From Opisthocomus hoazin (taxonomy: Eukaryota > Chordata > Aves > Opisthocomiformes > Opisthocomidae), in the NCBI RefSeq assembly GCF_030867145.1, contig NC_134428.1, positions 7,068,001-7,132,000 of the forward strand: 64,000 nucleotides of DNA, written 5' to 3'. The notes under the pieces are model-generated. The model searched no databases. It worked only from the letters and a program-made list of their open reading frames with translations, and was not told the DNA's origin. Position numbers and translations under genes: made by a program. Positions 1 through 11,586 of the stretch are shown one piece after another. Each line of letters opens with the position of its first letter. Position 1 is the first letter of the stretch.

Positions 1-339
1 TGACATTGTTTGGCTTGTTATTAGGCTGCTAACTTAAATATTTGGAATAAGATCAATAGATGTCAATCTGTTTTCACTCAATCGAACAATTAAAAAAGTA
101 GCAGCTATTTCACATTTTAAACCACATGTTAAATAGGTTGCTGCTCTTGGTATACATGCTTCTTGCTTCAGCCCTTGTCTGTTCCAGTACTAAACTATGC
201 TTCAGAAAGATGTCACTTATAACGTTTTTTTCCTGGAATAGTCCCCTCCCTGCCCTTTGACATTTAAACAATTTGAGTGCTCTCTGTTTTGCCCAGGAAA
301 AGACAGAAGGTAAGAAATAAAGCCAATTAAGATTGTGAG
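1..339. other. Intergenic DNA downstream of RSL1D1
   Basis: AT-rich sequence with no gene, RNA gene or clear repeat that I can support. Confidence 0.5.
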
Positions 340-504
340 TTTATTTGGTCCAGCTTGTCAGAAGGAAACACAAATTAATCCTTACAGGTCTCAGTGAAAA
401 AAGCTCTTGGGATCGTGTTTTCTTAAGAAGATATTTTACTTCATCAATATATTTGTTTACTAAACAGACACCCCTCAATGACTATATAAAATGTGTTACA
501 ACGC
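340..504 (-). other. RSL1D1: RSL1D1 3'UTR with candidate polyadenylation signal
   Basis: The 165 nt after the stop are AT-rich. An AATAAA hexamer in minus-strand sense at 340-345 is the nearest good poly(A) signal. The exact cleavage site cannot be read from the sequence. Confidence 0.55.
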
Positions 505-849
505 TCATGCTGACTGTAGCTGGCGCGCTTTCTTGGGTGTTTGCTTTGGCGTTTTCGAAGACTTGTTGGCTGACTCTGTTGATTTGCCAGCTTTGGGTGT
601 TGCGAAAGACTTTGCTTCAGGCTTTTTGGGAGTCTTTTTTATCTCTTTTTCTTTTATTGCTTCCTTTGGCATGCTGAGCTGCTTGTTTTTTTTCTGTTTT
701 GACGATGTCCGCAAGTCTGCACACTCTTCTGGAACTTCATGTTTTGATTTTGGAGTTTCCACAGCTAGAGGTTGTTTCTTTCTCTTACCAAGGGGTGGTT
801 TAGTTTTCTCACCTAGGATGTCAACTTTTTCTGGACTTGGTTCCATTTT
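505..849 (-). CDS. RSL1D1: RSL1D1 last coding exon (9)
   Basis: It starts after a TACAG acceptor with KMEPSPEK and ends in QLQSA and TGA. It is basic and low-complexity, with [12 protein letters not shown] matching the human [12 protein letters not shown] region and two further TPK repeats ([14 protein letters not shown]). Confidence 0.94.
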   Translation of the reverse strand, partial: KMEPSPEKVDILGEKTKPPLGKRKKQPLAVETPKSKHEVPEECADLRTSSKQKKNKQLSMPKEAIKEKEIKKTPKKPEAKSFATPKAGKSTESANKSSKTPKQTPKKARQLQSA

Positions 850-3800
850 CTGTATTTAACACAGACAAATAAAGTTACCCTTCCACCTGAGAAACTTCTT
901 TACTGTTTTGCAAGAAGAAGGATCAATGAAAACCATTATAAACGACAAATGCTTTCTACTGACTGAACTGTGCCCTAGCCCAAATCATCTGTTCACATTT
1001 CCGTCTGGAAGCAGAGGATTAAATACAGAACTAAATAATTAAAATAATGAGAAAAAAACCCAAAACCCAAACAAAACAACCCCACAAAATACTGAGCAAG
1101 CAAATAGATTTAACTGGTGCAGGGATCCTCCTGACCAGCCACGCCACTGACCTCTGCTGGCAAGCTTCAAACCACAGTCCTCTTGTTGCCACATTACCAG
1201 GCTTAACAGAGCGAATGGAGATCAGCAGCTCTAGCTGAAGTCCAGCTGCACACACAGGAACTGACTGCACTCTTACCTGTGCACCGGGCCTAGTATTCCC
1301 TAGAGCTCAGCACTATTCCCAAATGGCCCTCACGAAAGAAGGCTGCTGTCATCAGAACAATTCACGCAGTCCAACTCTAGCTGTATCCACCCCAGGTCTC
1401 TGGAAATAGGGCTCTGGCAGCCATATCACGTGAGCTAATGTACGCCTGTTGCATTACAGCAGCTTGAAGCAAGCTGCATGAATTTTTTTGGTGGGCCTGC
1501 ACTTAATAGTTTTAGCTCGGGCATCCCTGAAAAGGTACATCATTACAGTTTAAGGATATGCTCCAATCATGAATATAGTGCAACTAAGTTGAATTTTAAG
1601 TGTTATTGTTTTGTTCATCCAAATATCTTTCCTAGATATTTGTTAAATGTGAGTATTATCAGTCTGGCTGTTTTGCTGACATGTTAACGACATGATCCGC
1701 ATCATCTCCTATACTGGTAACAAGTCCACACAGTATTTCACACAAGCTGCTAGCTCTCAATTTATATTACATCATTGTTAATGTTGCATATTACCATCCT
1801 AGAGAATGTTATTTGTTCTTACTCAAGTTTTGCGCTCCAGGCAGAAGACGATATATTAAAATACATTAAAATTTAATTTTAAAAGAAATTTGAAATTAAA
1901 AGTTTTATGCTTTACTTGATCAAGTATTAAGCCGTTTCGCAATCATTTATTTACCCTTTCTTCTGACTTCAGGCTTGCTATTCGACCTAGACAAAATTGC
2001 TGCTATTCAGAAAAATACATAAAAGGACCATAACCACTGGCTTCCTTCGTCTGCAAGAGGGTTTAACTTAAAATAAAAATAAAAAAATTAGAACACCCAC
2101 AAAACAAAAAAACCAAACCCAAAACAAAACACCTCCCCTCACACTCAACTCTTGCTTTCATGATATATTCACAAAATATCCAGTTCACCTGAAGTGTGTT
2201 AACACACACTGTTCCCTAAGGAGCAACGAACAATTTAAACAGTTCAGTACCTTTGGTTTTAACTGAAATGTGAATTTCTCAATATGATGAAACAACTACC
2301 TTCAGCCCAGCTAAGCTGGTTGTTTGCACAGGCACCAGCTGTGGAATTTCTTCATCGTCACCATCATCATGATCACCTGGTTCTTGGACAACTACTGCTT
2401 TTTCTTGTATTGCAAGCTCCTGGGTAGCAGCAACAGTGTTAATTTCAGTTGTCAAAGTGACTTTACTTGAATTCAGCTTTTTAGCTGCCTTCTTCGGTTT
2501 CTTCTTCTTCCCCTTCTAGAATTAATTGGAAGTACATCTCAGACAAATCCCCACAACATTTATAAATGTGTAATAAATGTTTTAATATGGTTAAAAATAA
2601 GATGGTCTAGCAACTTAACCTAAATATTATTGTTTAATAGACCTGGACTGGTCAACCTTATGTAAAATATGAAAAAAATGCATTACTTTCAGAAGTTTAT
2701 TATAAATAGCTCATAAGTAAATGATAACAGTGTTAAGATTAGTCTTTAAATTGAATATATATGCTCCAAATTTGTTTTAGACCAAAGAGCATAATAAGCA
2801 GAACTCAGTACAAAGGAATAGCCGATTATTTTCTTTTTTTAAAAAGTAGGTGAGGCCCCCCCCATACATATACACTAATATATGAGCCTGCGAATTACTA
2901 GGATACTGCTGATTAGCCAGCAAATAATGGATGCATAGTTTGAATCCATGTGTATGTTAATGAGTGTATTTTCAGAAGGCAAATAGGAATAAACAATACA
3001 AGCAAAAGGTCTAAGAATCAGTCTCAGCTCCCTACAGTTTAGGACTAGAAACACTTAACTTACTTATTTCCAGTTTGGTTTACAACCTCCCAGGGATTCT
3101 GCATGATTTCATTAGTATTACTGAGTACTTGAAACACTCGGAGTCAGGAGCACCTAACCCATCTGTAGCCACAAATGCCTGGGATCAACTGCTAAAACAT
3201 TTCAACTCAACACATCAGACACTGTAACACATAAACGGAAACCAAAGAACTAGTCGTTCCAACTTGGTTTTATGGAAAGTTTGAAGTTTTGGGTTTTTTT
3301 TTACCTTTACTTCCTGTTTTTTGAGAGATGGCCGTCTGTCAAGCTCATCCAAGTTGGATATATTTGCAGTAAAAATCGGAAGTGCAACTGATTTAAGTGT
3401 TTTGAGGTGAAGAATTTTTACATTTTTCCAATTCTGCAACAACAAAAACAGTATATTACGTAAAAATAACAAGGCTGAGTTACAGACCGACTTGGCTTTA
3501 ATGCAGTTAATCAGCAGTACCTTTGGTAACTTCTCAGCAATCACCTCAGCTGCAGCCATGATATTATCTAGTATCTCATCAGCTTTCATTCCAGTGTGAC
3601 CTATACGCGCTGTACTGAAAGAAGTGAAGAGGGGGACAAATAAGTTACTTGTTTTCAGGCAAACCCAGAAAGGAAAAAAGCCCACTTATCTGCAATTATC
3701 TTAGCTTTCATTAAGGATGGCTGCCTGTTGCAGAAGTCTTTTGGAGTAACAGTTACAATAGATTTACCAGCAATAACCCTTCCGTACTTGGATACACAAC

Positions 3801-6037
3801 TTCTTTCTGCCTTATGTGACTAAGCATACTACCAATTAAGATCATTTTAGATGCACAATAAATTAACAGAAATCTTATAAGAACAGAGTATTTTGGAAGT
3901 AGTTTTTAGCTAATTTAACAGCAGTATTTTTCTAAGATTGTACATGCTGTTTGACAGCGACAGTTGCCCAGAAATTCCTTAGGTACAGGAAAAAAGACAG
4001 AAAAGGTAAAACTTCACAGTAGAACTTCTTATTAAGTAGAACTGCTAATTTCTTTATACAGCTTAAGGTTCAAAATGGCCCCTATCTGGAACAGTGACCC
4101 CTGACCTCTTTTATTCACGTATTAATGGAATAAAAGTAACTCACTTAAAATGCCTGCGGTTAAGGGACAACTGTTCTTTGCGTGAAGCACTGATCTGCTC
4201 ATACTTACTAACAGCACCCTTTGTTGGTAACTGGGAGTGTAGTCCCCTGGATATGTTTCTGTATTTCCTTAGCAAGATTTCTGGCTTTCAGGTTTACAGA
4301 CAAAGGTGCCCTAAAATAGAACGGGGAGGGGGGTTAAAAAAAAAAAAAATTTTAAAAACCCAGAAAAAAACCCCTCCCCAAGCCAACCAGCCAACACTTT
4401 ACTAAGAGGAATCTAATCTTAAAAAAGATAATGCAAAATTGACATACAGAATTCAAGGACCTACTTCTTCCTTGCATAGAAGTGTTTTCCTAGATGTGAG
4501 GGCAAGAGCCTTCTAATTCCGTCGTCGGACAGAAAGAGATCAAATCTGTTCAGGAGGCGACGCTTTGCTTCGAAGAGCTTATACTCTTTTTTCAGAGTTT
4601 TGTACGAGATGATCTGCAATGCAAGTAACAGTTTAGTCCCCACCGCTGCAGACACAGCCTAGAACACTTCCCAGAGCTGCACAGAATTAACTTGCATCAC
4701 TGACCATCTGTAGCGGTACGTTATTTTAGAACGCTGAAAAAGGATACGGTATCTTTTGTTTTAAGAATCGAACAACACGGATCTCTTGCACAGTAACTGC
4801 GAATCACCAAACAGAGCCTGAGTACATGGCAACATCCGAGTCAACGTTGAACACAACAACAGAATTGTTTTCTAGTTTTATTGCTAGAAGCATAAGCAAT
4901 CCAATCCAGCTGAAAGAATTCATTCTTCTACATTGTGAGTCTTTCCAGTTGCTGAAGCAAGCTAAGTGTTACTGATCATTCATCTAGCAATGACATCTGA
5001 TGGCTAAAGGTCCTGTTTCAAATCGATGATATTATTCCAAGTGAATTCTTAAGTTTAGGGAAACTACGGTCTGAATAGTCAGAAAACTCTCACCGGAGAT
5101 ACTAACTCGGAACCACTAAAGGGCAGGGAACAACTGCTCTCCCTGTTCGCTGCAGGAGAGGAAAGACGCCTCAGTGCTGTATCACACCGCCACCTCTCTC
5201 ACCTGGCTAACGCTGCTGATCCCATTCTCGGTTAAAAGCTTCCGGTACCGATTTTCCGTCTGTTCTGCTGACAAATTCGGTTCATCCCTTGTGAACAGGC
5301 AGACCTCCGCTGTTTCTGGTCGGACACCGTGGGGCAGTGGTCTGCAACGAGAATGTGAGAGGGGCAGGGAGCGTCTGAGAGAGAAAGACCTCCCAGCACT
5401 AGGTCCTCCAGCAAGGACGAGGAAGCTGCGTCTGTCGGCTCTGTGTTAACTGCTAGGCGTCCTCGGCGCAACTCGCACCTTCTCGAGGACGCAGAACTGT
5501 GAGAGCCTCCCCGCGACACGCTGTGGAGCCCACGCGCCCGCCCGCAGGCGCCACTGCGGCCCCACCAGGAGGAGGGAGCAGCCGGCCGCCCGTCTCTAGC
5601 CGCGGCCGCACCCAGCCCACAGACCGGCCTGGGCGGCGCCGGGACCCCGGCACACCGACGGGCGGACGGGGCTTCTCTCTCCACGCCGCATCGCCCCGGT
5701 CTAGAAAAAATCCCCCGGCCCCAGGCACTCCGGCCGCCGCGGGGAGGCACCGGCCCCCCCCGCGCCTTACATCCTGAGGAGCCGGGCGGCGCGCGGGACC
5801 TTCCACACCGTCAGCAGCAGGTGCACGGCCTCGCCCTCGCCCAGCAGCGCCGCGTGCCGCCTCGCCCTGCTCCCGGTGAACGCCAGCAGCGCCTCCACCG
5901 CCTTCTTCACCTGCAACGGCACAGCGCGGCGCGCCCGGGTCAAGGCCAAGGCCGGGCCCAGCTCCGGCCCCGCTCCGCTCCCAGCCGCCGCCCCGCGGTA
6001 CCTGGGCGCGCTCCAGCCCCTCCGGCCCGACCGCCAT
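505..6037 (-). CDS. RSL1D1: RSL1D1, ribosomal L1 domain-containing protein 1 (9 coding exons, 449 aa)
   Basis: Coding exons on the minus strand are 6002-6037, 5771-5910, 5203-5341, 4465-4613, 4209-4310, 3521-3614, 3305-3433, 2300-2515 and 505-849, 1350 nt in all including the TGA. All introns are GT-AG and every junction keeps phase. The product matches human RSL1D1 (cellular senescence-inhibited gene protein, about 490 aa), a nucleolar protein of ribosome biogenesis and nucleolar stress. Residues about 12-260 form the ribosomal L1 domain; [21 protein letters not shown] and RIGHTGM are recognisable family segments. Residues 264-449 are a lysine-rich, low-complexity tail with an acidic patch followed by EIPQLVP and several TPKK-type repeats near the end, as in the human protein. 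The start is the first ATG in the CpG island and gives a 12-residue first exon. The donor of exon 7 could instead be 6 nt earlier (after 3311), which also keeps frame. I see no disabling change. Confidence 0.95.
850..2299 (-). other. RSL1D1: RSL1D1 intron 8
   Basis: This is the longest RSL1D1 intron, AT-rich in its distal half. I found no snoRNA boxes, repeats or cryptic exons that I can defend. Confidence 0.6.
2300..2515 (-). CDS. RSL1D1: RSL1D1 coding exon 8
   Basis: It opens with a polylysine run ([13 protein letters not shown]), continues into an acidic segment rich in Asp and Glu, and then EIPQLVP, which is conserved in human RSL1D1. Phase 0 at both ends. Confidence 0.92.
3305..3433 (-). 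CDS. RSL1D1: RSL1D1 coding exon 7
   Basis: It encodes [20 protein letters not shown] and then the end of the L1 domain with a basic stretch [11 protein letters not shown]. Two in-frame donors exist, 6 nt apart (GTAAAG and GTAAAA); I chose the longer exon. Confidence 0.88.
3521..3614 (-). CDS. RSL1D1: RSL1D1 coding exon 6
   Basis: It encodes [18 protein letters not shown] and then EVIAEKLPK, the RIGHVGM-type segment of ribosomal L1 proteins. Acceptor TTTCAG, donor GTACTG. Confidence 0.95.
4209..4310 (-). CDS. RSL1D1: RSL1D1 coding exon 5
   Basis: This short exon has a TTTTAG acceptor and a GTAAGT donor. It encodes [16 protein letters not shown] and onward, matching human PVSVNLLSKNLSREI. It enters and leaves in phase 2. 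Confidence 0.92.
4465..4613 (-). CDS. RSL1D1: RSL1D1 coding exon 4
   Basis: It encodes [20 protein letters not shown], then [20 protein letters not shown], a highly recognisable L1-domain block. It ends in phase 2 at GTAGGT. Confidence 0.96.
5203..5341 (-). CDS. RSL1D1: RSL1D1 coding exon 3
   Basis: Acceptor TTGCAG, donor GTGAGA. It encodes the segment [20 protein letters not shown] and on to NGISSVSQ, which matches the human LPHSIRS..CLFTKDEP..GIKTVSQ region. Confidence 0.94.
5771..5910 (-). CDS. RSL1D1: RSL1D1 coding exon 2
   Basis: It starts after a TTGCAG acceptor, encodes the first part of the L1 domain ([11 protein letters not shown], then LLLTVWKVP), and ends in phase 2 at a GTAAGG donor. 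It is very GC-rich because it lies in the CpG island. Confidence 0.92.
6002..6037 (-). CDS. RSL1D1: RSL1D1 coding exon 1
   Basis: It encodes 12 residues beginning [12 protein letters not shown] and ends in CAG before a GTACCG donor. The N-terminus is much shorter than the Ala/Ser/Thr-rich start of human RSL1D1. Confidence 0.85.
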
Positions 6038-6051
6038 TGCCTCCCCGCCGC

Positions 6052-6057
6052 CACGTG
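6052..6057. promoter_or_regulatory. Canonical E-box CACGTG next to the RSL1D1 start
   Basis: A perfect CACGTG palindrome lies 15 nt upstream of the RSL1D1 ATG. This is the preferred MYC/MAX and USF site; use by either factor is inference. Confidence 0.5.
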
Positions 6058-6070
6058 CCGCCGGCGCGCC

Positions 6071-6082
6071 TGCGCACGCGCC
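6071..6082. promoter_or_regulatory. NRF1-like site upstream of RSL1D1
   Basis: TGCGCACGCGCC matches the NRF1 consensus YGCGCAYGCGCR at 11 of 12 positions. It sits in the CpG island about 35 nt upstream of the start codon. Confidence 0.45.
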
Positions 6083-6620
6083 GCCTTCCGGGGCACTGCG
6101 GGGCGCGTCCGGGGGCGGGGCCGAGGGCGGGAGGGCGGCGGGGCTCCGGCCCATCGGCCCCGCCCGTCGCGCTCCACCCGGTGGGCGGGGCCTCGCGGGG
6201 CCCAGGGGCGGGGCCTGGCCGCCGTGCGGGGAGGTGTGGGGCCGGCCGCGCCCCGCGGGTGGCGCAGGCGCTTGGGACGGCCCGCAGGCGCGCGCCTGTC
6301 CAGCGCGGAGGAGCGCAGCAGGGACGAAGGGGGCGGGGGGCTGCGCGCGGGCCGATGGGTGGTGCCGGCGGGCGGAGGGCGGCCCGGCGTGCTCCCGGCC
6401 TGCTCCCGGCCCGGCTGCGGGCAGCGCGGCTGTCGGGGCCGGCGGCTGACCGGCTGCAGCAGAGCCAGCGGGCGGCGGCCGGGACGGCCCCGAAAACAAT
6501 GCGAGCAGCGTGGCGCGGCGCGGCCCGCCGCAGGTCTGGAGCCGGGCGGTGCTGGGCGCGGCTGGCAGAGCCGTCCTGGCAGAGTGAGTTACGCTGGGGG
6601 CGGGAAACACGTCTGCTTAA

Positions 6621-8940
6621 CGCAGCAGGCCGTGGACATGGAGGGTGTGCTGGCGATTTGGCATGTCCGCGAGAATAGTCACTCTGGGAAGGGAAATACA
6701 GCTTGTTACTCTCACCAGCGTTACCGCTGTACACCATCCTGCTGCAGCCCTCAGCTGAGTGCTGTCGGGCTGTGAAAGTATGTCTTTTCCCTGAAGCCGT
6801 TTGTCACACGTTTTTAAATGCCAGGATTTAAAGTGACATAACTGCAAGCCGTTCTTCCTCACCACTGATTCCAGAGGATGTTTCTGTACGCCCCTAGCTT
6901 TATGCTCTCTCCTGGCAAGAGGGAGGTACAAGTAGCTGCTGTTTCTGCTGTGAACAGGTCTTGGAGGTTGATGATGATTCTCCTAGTGCGCATCCCAAAA
7001 GTCCCAGTACCAGGCTGGTGTCCCTCCAGATTATTTGATGGCAGATGTCAAAATCTCAGCTCTCTCTCCTTGCACCAAAACTAGCACAAAGAATACGCAC
7101 AAATAGACCAGGAGGAAGAAGTCCCTTACGAGAGGGATCTGGGAAGAGAATCTCCCCACTGGATCTGGAGTCCAAGCACTCGCTTTCTTCAGAGCGTGCT
7201 CCTTTGCAACCCCAGTGTGAGCCTCCAGCTCTCATCGAATTAACTGTCCGGTGGACGGGTGCTTCCAGTGCAAGTTACTTGCTTCCTCAGAAGAACAGAG
7301 GCACCCATCTTCGTGACACGAGCTGCGAAGTTCTCTCGTTAAAATCCTCTGCCCATCATCAGTCCTACCAGCTCGGCAGACGACAGCAACACAGCCTTGG
7401 GTACTGTTTTTCATCCAACATTCCGTGTTGTCATCTCTCTTACTACTCTTAGTCAGAAATACGTGGACTTCTTTAGGCATACGTAACTGAGAGGAGATGT
7501 AGAAAAATTTACACTGGAAGCTGAGACTTTTTGGGAAGGAAAGCCCATGAAAGGATATGTATTATTAAAAGTTATGCATACACACCACAGGTTTTGGGTT
7601 TGTTAGCATAAATTTCCATTTTCTATGAAGACTAGACTCCTTGCTAGCATTTCATCAGAGGAAAAGAAATATTTTGTCAGGTTTGTAGTGCGTTAAACAC
7701 AAGGAAAGAAACAGGTTCACAGTGTAAAATCTTCAGTAGTAACTCCGGTTCCGTTGGTATATTTTTCTTTACCAAATCCTCTGTAGCGTATACAAAAACA
7801 GCAGAATAAGTAACAGCCCTGAAGTATCACTTCAGGAGAACAGTCATTTCATCTGCTTTAACATCATCATTTAAACAGTCTGCAGTAAGAACCGAAAAGC
7901 CAGAGTAACACAGAATCAAATACTTGGGACACTGAAACAATCTTATTTCCTTCGGTAATATTCAGTAAGAAACACTTATAAAAACACATTTCTCATAATT
8001 AAGATAGTTTTTAATATATGGACTGGTGCTGTAAGTAGTCTAAAATGGAGGTTCTTCACCGAGTAATTTTCACTGGACTTTTTATACCGCTGAAAAAAAT
8101 CTGTCAAGGGGCATAAAACTCCTGACCAGCAAACATCGCCATGGATAAACCTCCTTGAAGCAGCCGTTGTTCCTTACAGCGCAATACATCGTCGTCAGTG
8201 GCTCGTTGCTCAAGCACACACCTCACTACCAGAGTAAGCATCTCAGGAAGCTGGCGCCGTCACGTTTGCGTGCCAGTTCCCGACCGCCTGCGCAGGTGAC
8301 CCAGGCAGCTGGGAAGGTTTCGAGTCGGCAGCTGATGGCAACGTCAACGGATGGGCGTACGCACCGCTCCATGTAGCAGGCTTAACAAGTCAGAATGGGC
8401 CTGTTGCAAAGCAATTAGTACTGCTGCATGTTCAGATGTTTTTCCCCCAACATTTAGTTATTGTGACATATACCAAGGCTTTCAGTTCACGGACATACGA
8501 GGTCTTAACTGACAGACTGTGCTGTCACAGGTTATACCACTGCTATACGCTTCAGCCGTAGCCACGCGACAGACCTGGGGCAGCAGCGGGGATGGGCACG
8601 GCACCCATCAGCGCCACGCTGCACAGACAAGCAGACAGCCAGCTGCAAGTGCCATGGTAGAGGGGGAACCCTGAACCCCTCCTCTCTGCAGAAACGCACT
8701 TGCCGTGGTGCCAGCGAGCCGCCCCGACGCCAGGACCCAGGAACGCGCTGCCCACGTCACTCGCTGGCACAGTAACGCTGGCCGTGCTCCTGGGGTTCCC
8801 GCAGCTTCCGTCCAACTTCTACTTCCCTCTCTTTTCTTTTGTTTCATTCCTTTCAGCTGTTGTGGTTGCACAGCTCCTTTATTTTTTTCATCTTCAAAGC
8901 AGCATCCCACATGTTTTCACAAAAGAAGTATTCAAAACGG
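6621..8940. other. Intergenic DNA between RSL1D1 (5' side) and GSPT1 (3' side)
   Basis: No exon with family similarity was found on either strand. Short open frames at 6.9-7.5 kb and 8.15-8.9 kb lack recognisable domains and are unremarkable in length. A moderately GC-rich patch lies at about 8.2-8.8 kb. Confidence 0.5.
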
Positions 8941-11533
8941 TCATTTAAAAAAAGTTTATTACATCAGTGAATCAGCAAATAAGTGTTTATTTCCAACAAA
9001 GCCACATTTTTTTTTCACCTAGATTTAGCTGTACTCAACAGTAGCAAAAATGGGACTAGAAAATGTAGAATGGAGATGAAATGAAAAAGTTGAGATGTAA
9101 TCTGAGCACTATTCAAATAGAATGCACTTTCAGCTCTTCTACCCAAAATGCAGCCAATTAGTGTAGATTTACACCTTGTGTTTTCATATCAGTATGTTAT
9201 AGAATGCAAATATTTTATACCCAAATAAGAACCTCCTACAAGTTAGCAATATCTTTAATTGCATAATGTACATTCCGTCACTGAACTTGAAATAATTTAG
9301 CCTCCCTTTATAGAAAAGGTGACCTTAAGGGGATTTACGGAAATGGCAATCCAATGCACTATGTGGCATGAGTAATGGAAATGCTCACACTTTCTATCTA
9401 CTGGTACTTCAACCCACCAGATGGTTTTCCAGTTTTATAATAAATACTCAGTCCAGCCTCAAAATAATGAAGTTTTAGAATCCCTCATTAAGTTTAACCA
9501 AAAGTAGAAAAATTCTACTGGAGCATCATGTAGTCTTGAGATGCATTTCAATGCTTTTTTTTTTTTTTTAAAAAAGTTTTAAAAGTTCTAACAATTTGTG
9601 AATCTAGCTAAGTATTCTCCACTAACGGTCTTTGCAACTTTCAAATCCATGAGCTTACTTCAAGAAAGCAGTCAGACAGGTGGAAATCTTAAATCAATCC
9701 AGAATATGAACAGACAGCAAGTTTCCTTGGCTTTTAATTTCTTCATTAGTTTAAGATCCAAGGAACTGTGGGTTTTGTTTGCTTGGTAGGAAAAAAAAAA
9801 AAGTTACTTTTAAACTCTGATTTACCAAAAAAATAAAAGCCCAGAGATTTGCAGACATAATAAAATTTATTTAAATTCCATGCATTACGGTAGCTACAAG
9901 TGTAGTCATATGAAACTGAAGGACAATAACTTCTTCTGTCCATACAATGTAGCTGTAAGTGAAATGAATGGGAGTTCCACAGTTACAAAGAAACAAACAA
10001 AACAAAAACCCAAAAAATGGTAAATCTGTTTCAGTTTTGAGTTATCTGTGAATTCAGACACAGTCACTAGACTGTAAACTTTTGGGGGAGGAGATGGGCT
10101 CGCCACAATTGTACAACTGACAATGTTTAGTCTGAGACCTTCTGAAGAAGCTCCGTTGACACTTACTGCTAATACTCTGGGAAATGAAAAAACACCCATT
10201 AGCCGTCATCCCAATTGTTGGAATCAGGACAGCAACGGTAGACAGACCATTCTCAAAGTGCAGCTAAACAGGGTTTTGTTATGCAGCTCCTTCAAGTTGT
10301 ACTGTGTAAGCTTTATTCTGAACCAGTTTTAATTCCTCAAGAAAAACCCTCAAGAAAAATTCCTCAAAAAACTTGACTGGCCTCATAAGCTTACACTGCT
10401 TTTCGATATGCAAAAATTTACAGACTGTGCTTGATTCTGACCCTCCCATATTTCGGTATGTGCAAACTCTTAGGGGTTTAAATAGTCTTTCTCCCTCTCA
10501 GTTCAGACTGATCTTTAGAACAGCAGGGATGGCCCAGCCCTCTAAATTAAAGACAGGGTGAACTGAGCACCTTACAACTGGCACTTTTTAATTGGCCCAG
10601 TTCTCCCACAAAATGCAGCTCTTATAAATACTAATAGGCACTATTGCCACAAATTCTCTTCTTTTTGCAAGTTTCACTGATTTACTGGTTGTTAGCATTT
10701 TCTGCAGTTAGGAATTTGATAATGCTGAATTTTTATAAAGACACAATATGCAGTTCTAGCCTTCAAAATCGACTTACTGTGTCTAGTAACGATGTTAAGT
10801 CAATGCTGAAGATATTAACAAATGTAAAGCTAATGAAGGTGCCACATCTGCATGAAAGTTGTTTTACTTTTAAGAATGCATTCAACAAAGGGAAGGGGCA
10901 AACCTAATTATTTTAATACAAACTTGGTCGAGTGCCCAATTGCCTCACTTAAAACTGTGTGTGTGGGGAGGCCGAGGAGTTTAGAAAAGTCCCAGTAACC
11001 AAATATCCAGGCTACCGGGCAGTTAAAAAGCTAATGCAACTGCGTTACATCCGGATAAAAAACATTATTCAAAAGCAATTCAAATACCGAAAAAGATTTC
11101 AAATTGAATAGTTTATTAACATGGTAGTCATCTTTTTAACATGTGCACACACACTCGCACAGTCTGAATGATCTGCCTGGAAAAAAGAGGTCTTAATATA
11201 TATGCTGGGGGAAATTAAACATTAAAAATCCTTTAGATTTTCATAATTATAGGCAATTATGTCCACATCACTTACAAAGCTATTGCCGATTCTTTCCAAG
11301 GAAGCAGAATTTGGGAGAAAAAAAAAATTCTTTTTGGGAAAATTCAACAGTGGCATAGCAGAGCTCTCAATATGAGAAAGCTGACGTAATGTGGACCTTT
11401 GCTGTGAAATTTGTCTTTGCAAAATATGGGGAGAAGTTTCTCAATGGGCAGAAAATAAGAAGGCGGTGTGAAGTAGGCTTTTGCAGAGTCGATTCTCCTC
11501 ACAGTATTGTGCGGGGGTCATTGAGAAAAACGC
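8941..11533 (-). other. GSPT1: Probable GSPT1 3'UTR (about 2.6 kb)
   Basis: The sequence after the GSPT1 stop is AT-rich and contains several AATAAA hexamers in minus-strand sense: 11112-11117 (proximal), 10312-10317, 9867-9872, 8986-8991 and 8955-8960 (distal, followed by a T-run). Mammalian GSPT1 also has a long 3'UTR, so alternative polyadenylation is likely. The distal end is inferred. Confidence 0.5.
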
Positions 11534-11586
11534 TTAGTCCTTCTCTGGAACCAGTTTCAGAACTTTTCCAATTGCAATGGTCTTAC
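11534..11586 (-). CDS. GSPT1: GSPT1 last coding exon (15)
   Basis: It encodes the C-terminus [17 protein letters not shown] and a TAA stop. The exon is short because the remainder is 3'UTR. Confidence 0.97.

Larger units (their letters stand above)
5450..6620. promoter_or_regulatory. CpG-island promoter of RSL1D1
   Basis: A dense GC and CpG block covers RSL1D1 exons 1-2 and the region upstream of the start codon. It contains an E-box, an NRF1-like site and an ETS-like CTTCCGG at about 6085-6091. Long open frames on both strands here are an effect of GC content and lack homology or splice support. No TATA box is evident, as expected for a housekeeping promoter. Confidence 0.8.

Noticed and set aside
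5453-6775. Several 200-385-codon frames on both strands around the RSL1D1 start
   Set aside because: GC-driven open frames over a CpG island; only the 12-codon and 140-nt exons show RSL1D1 similarity and splice sites.
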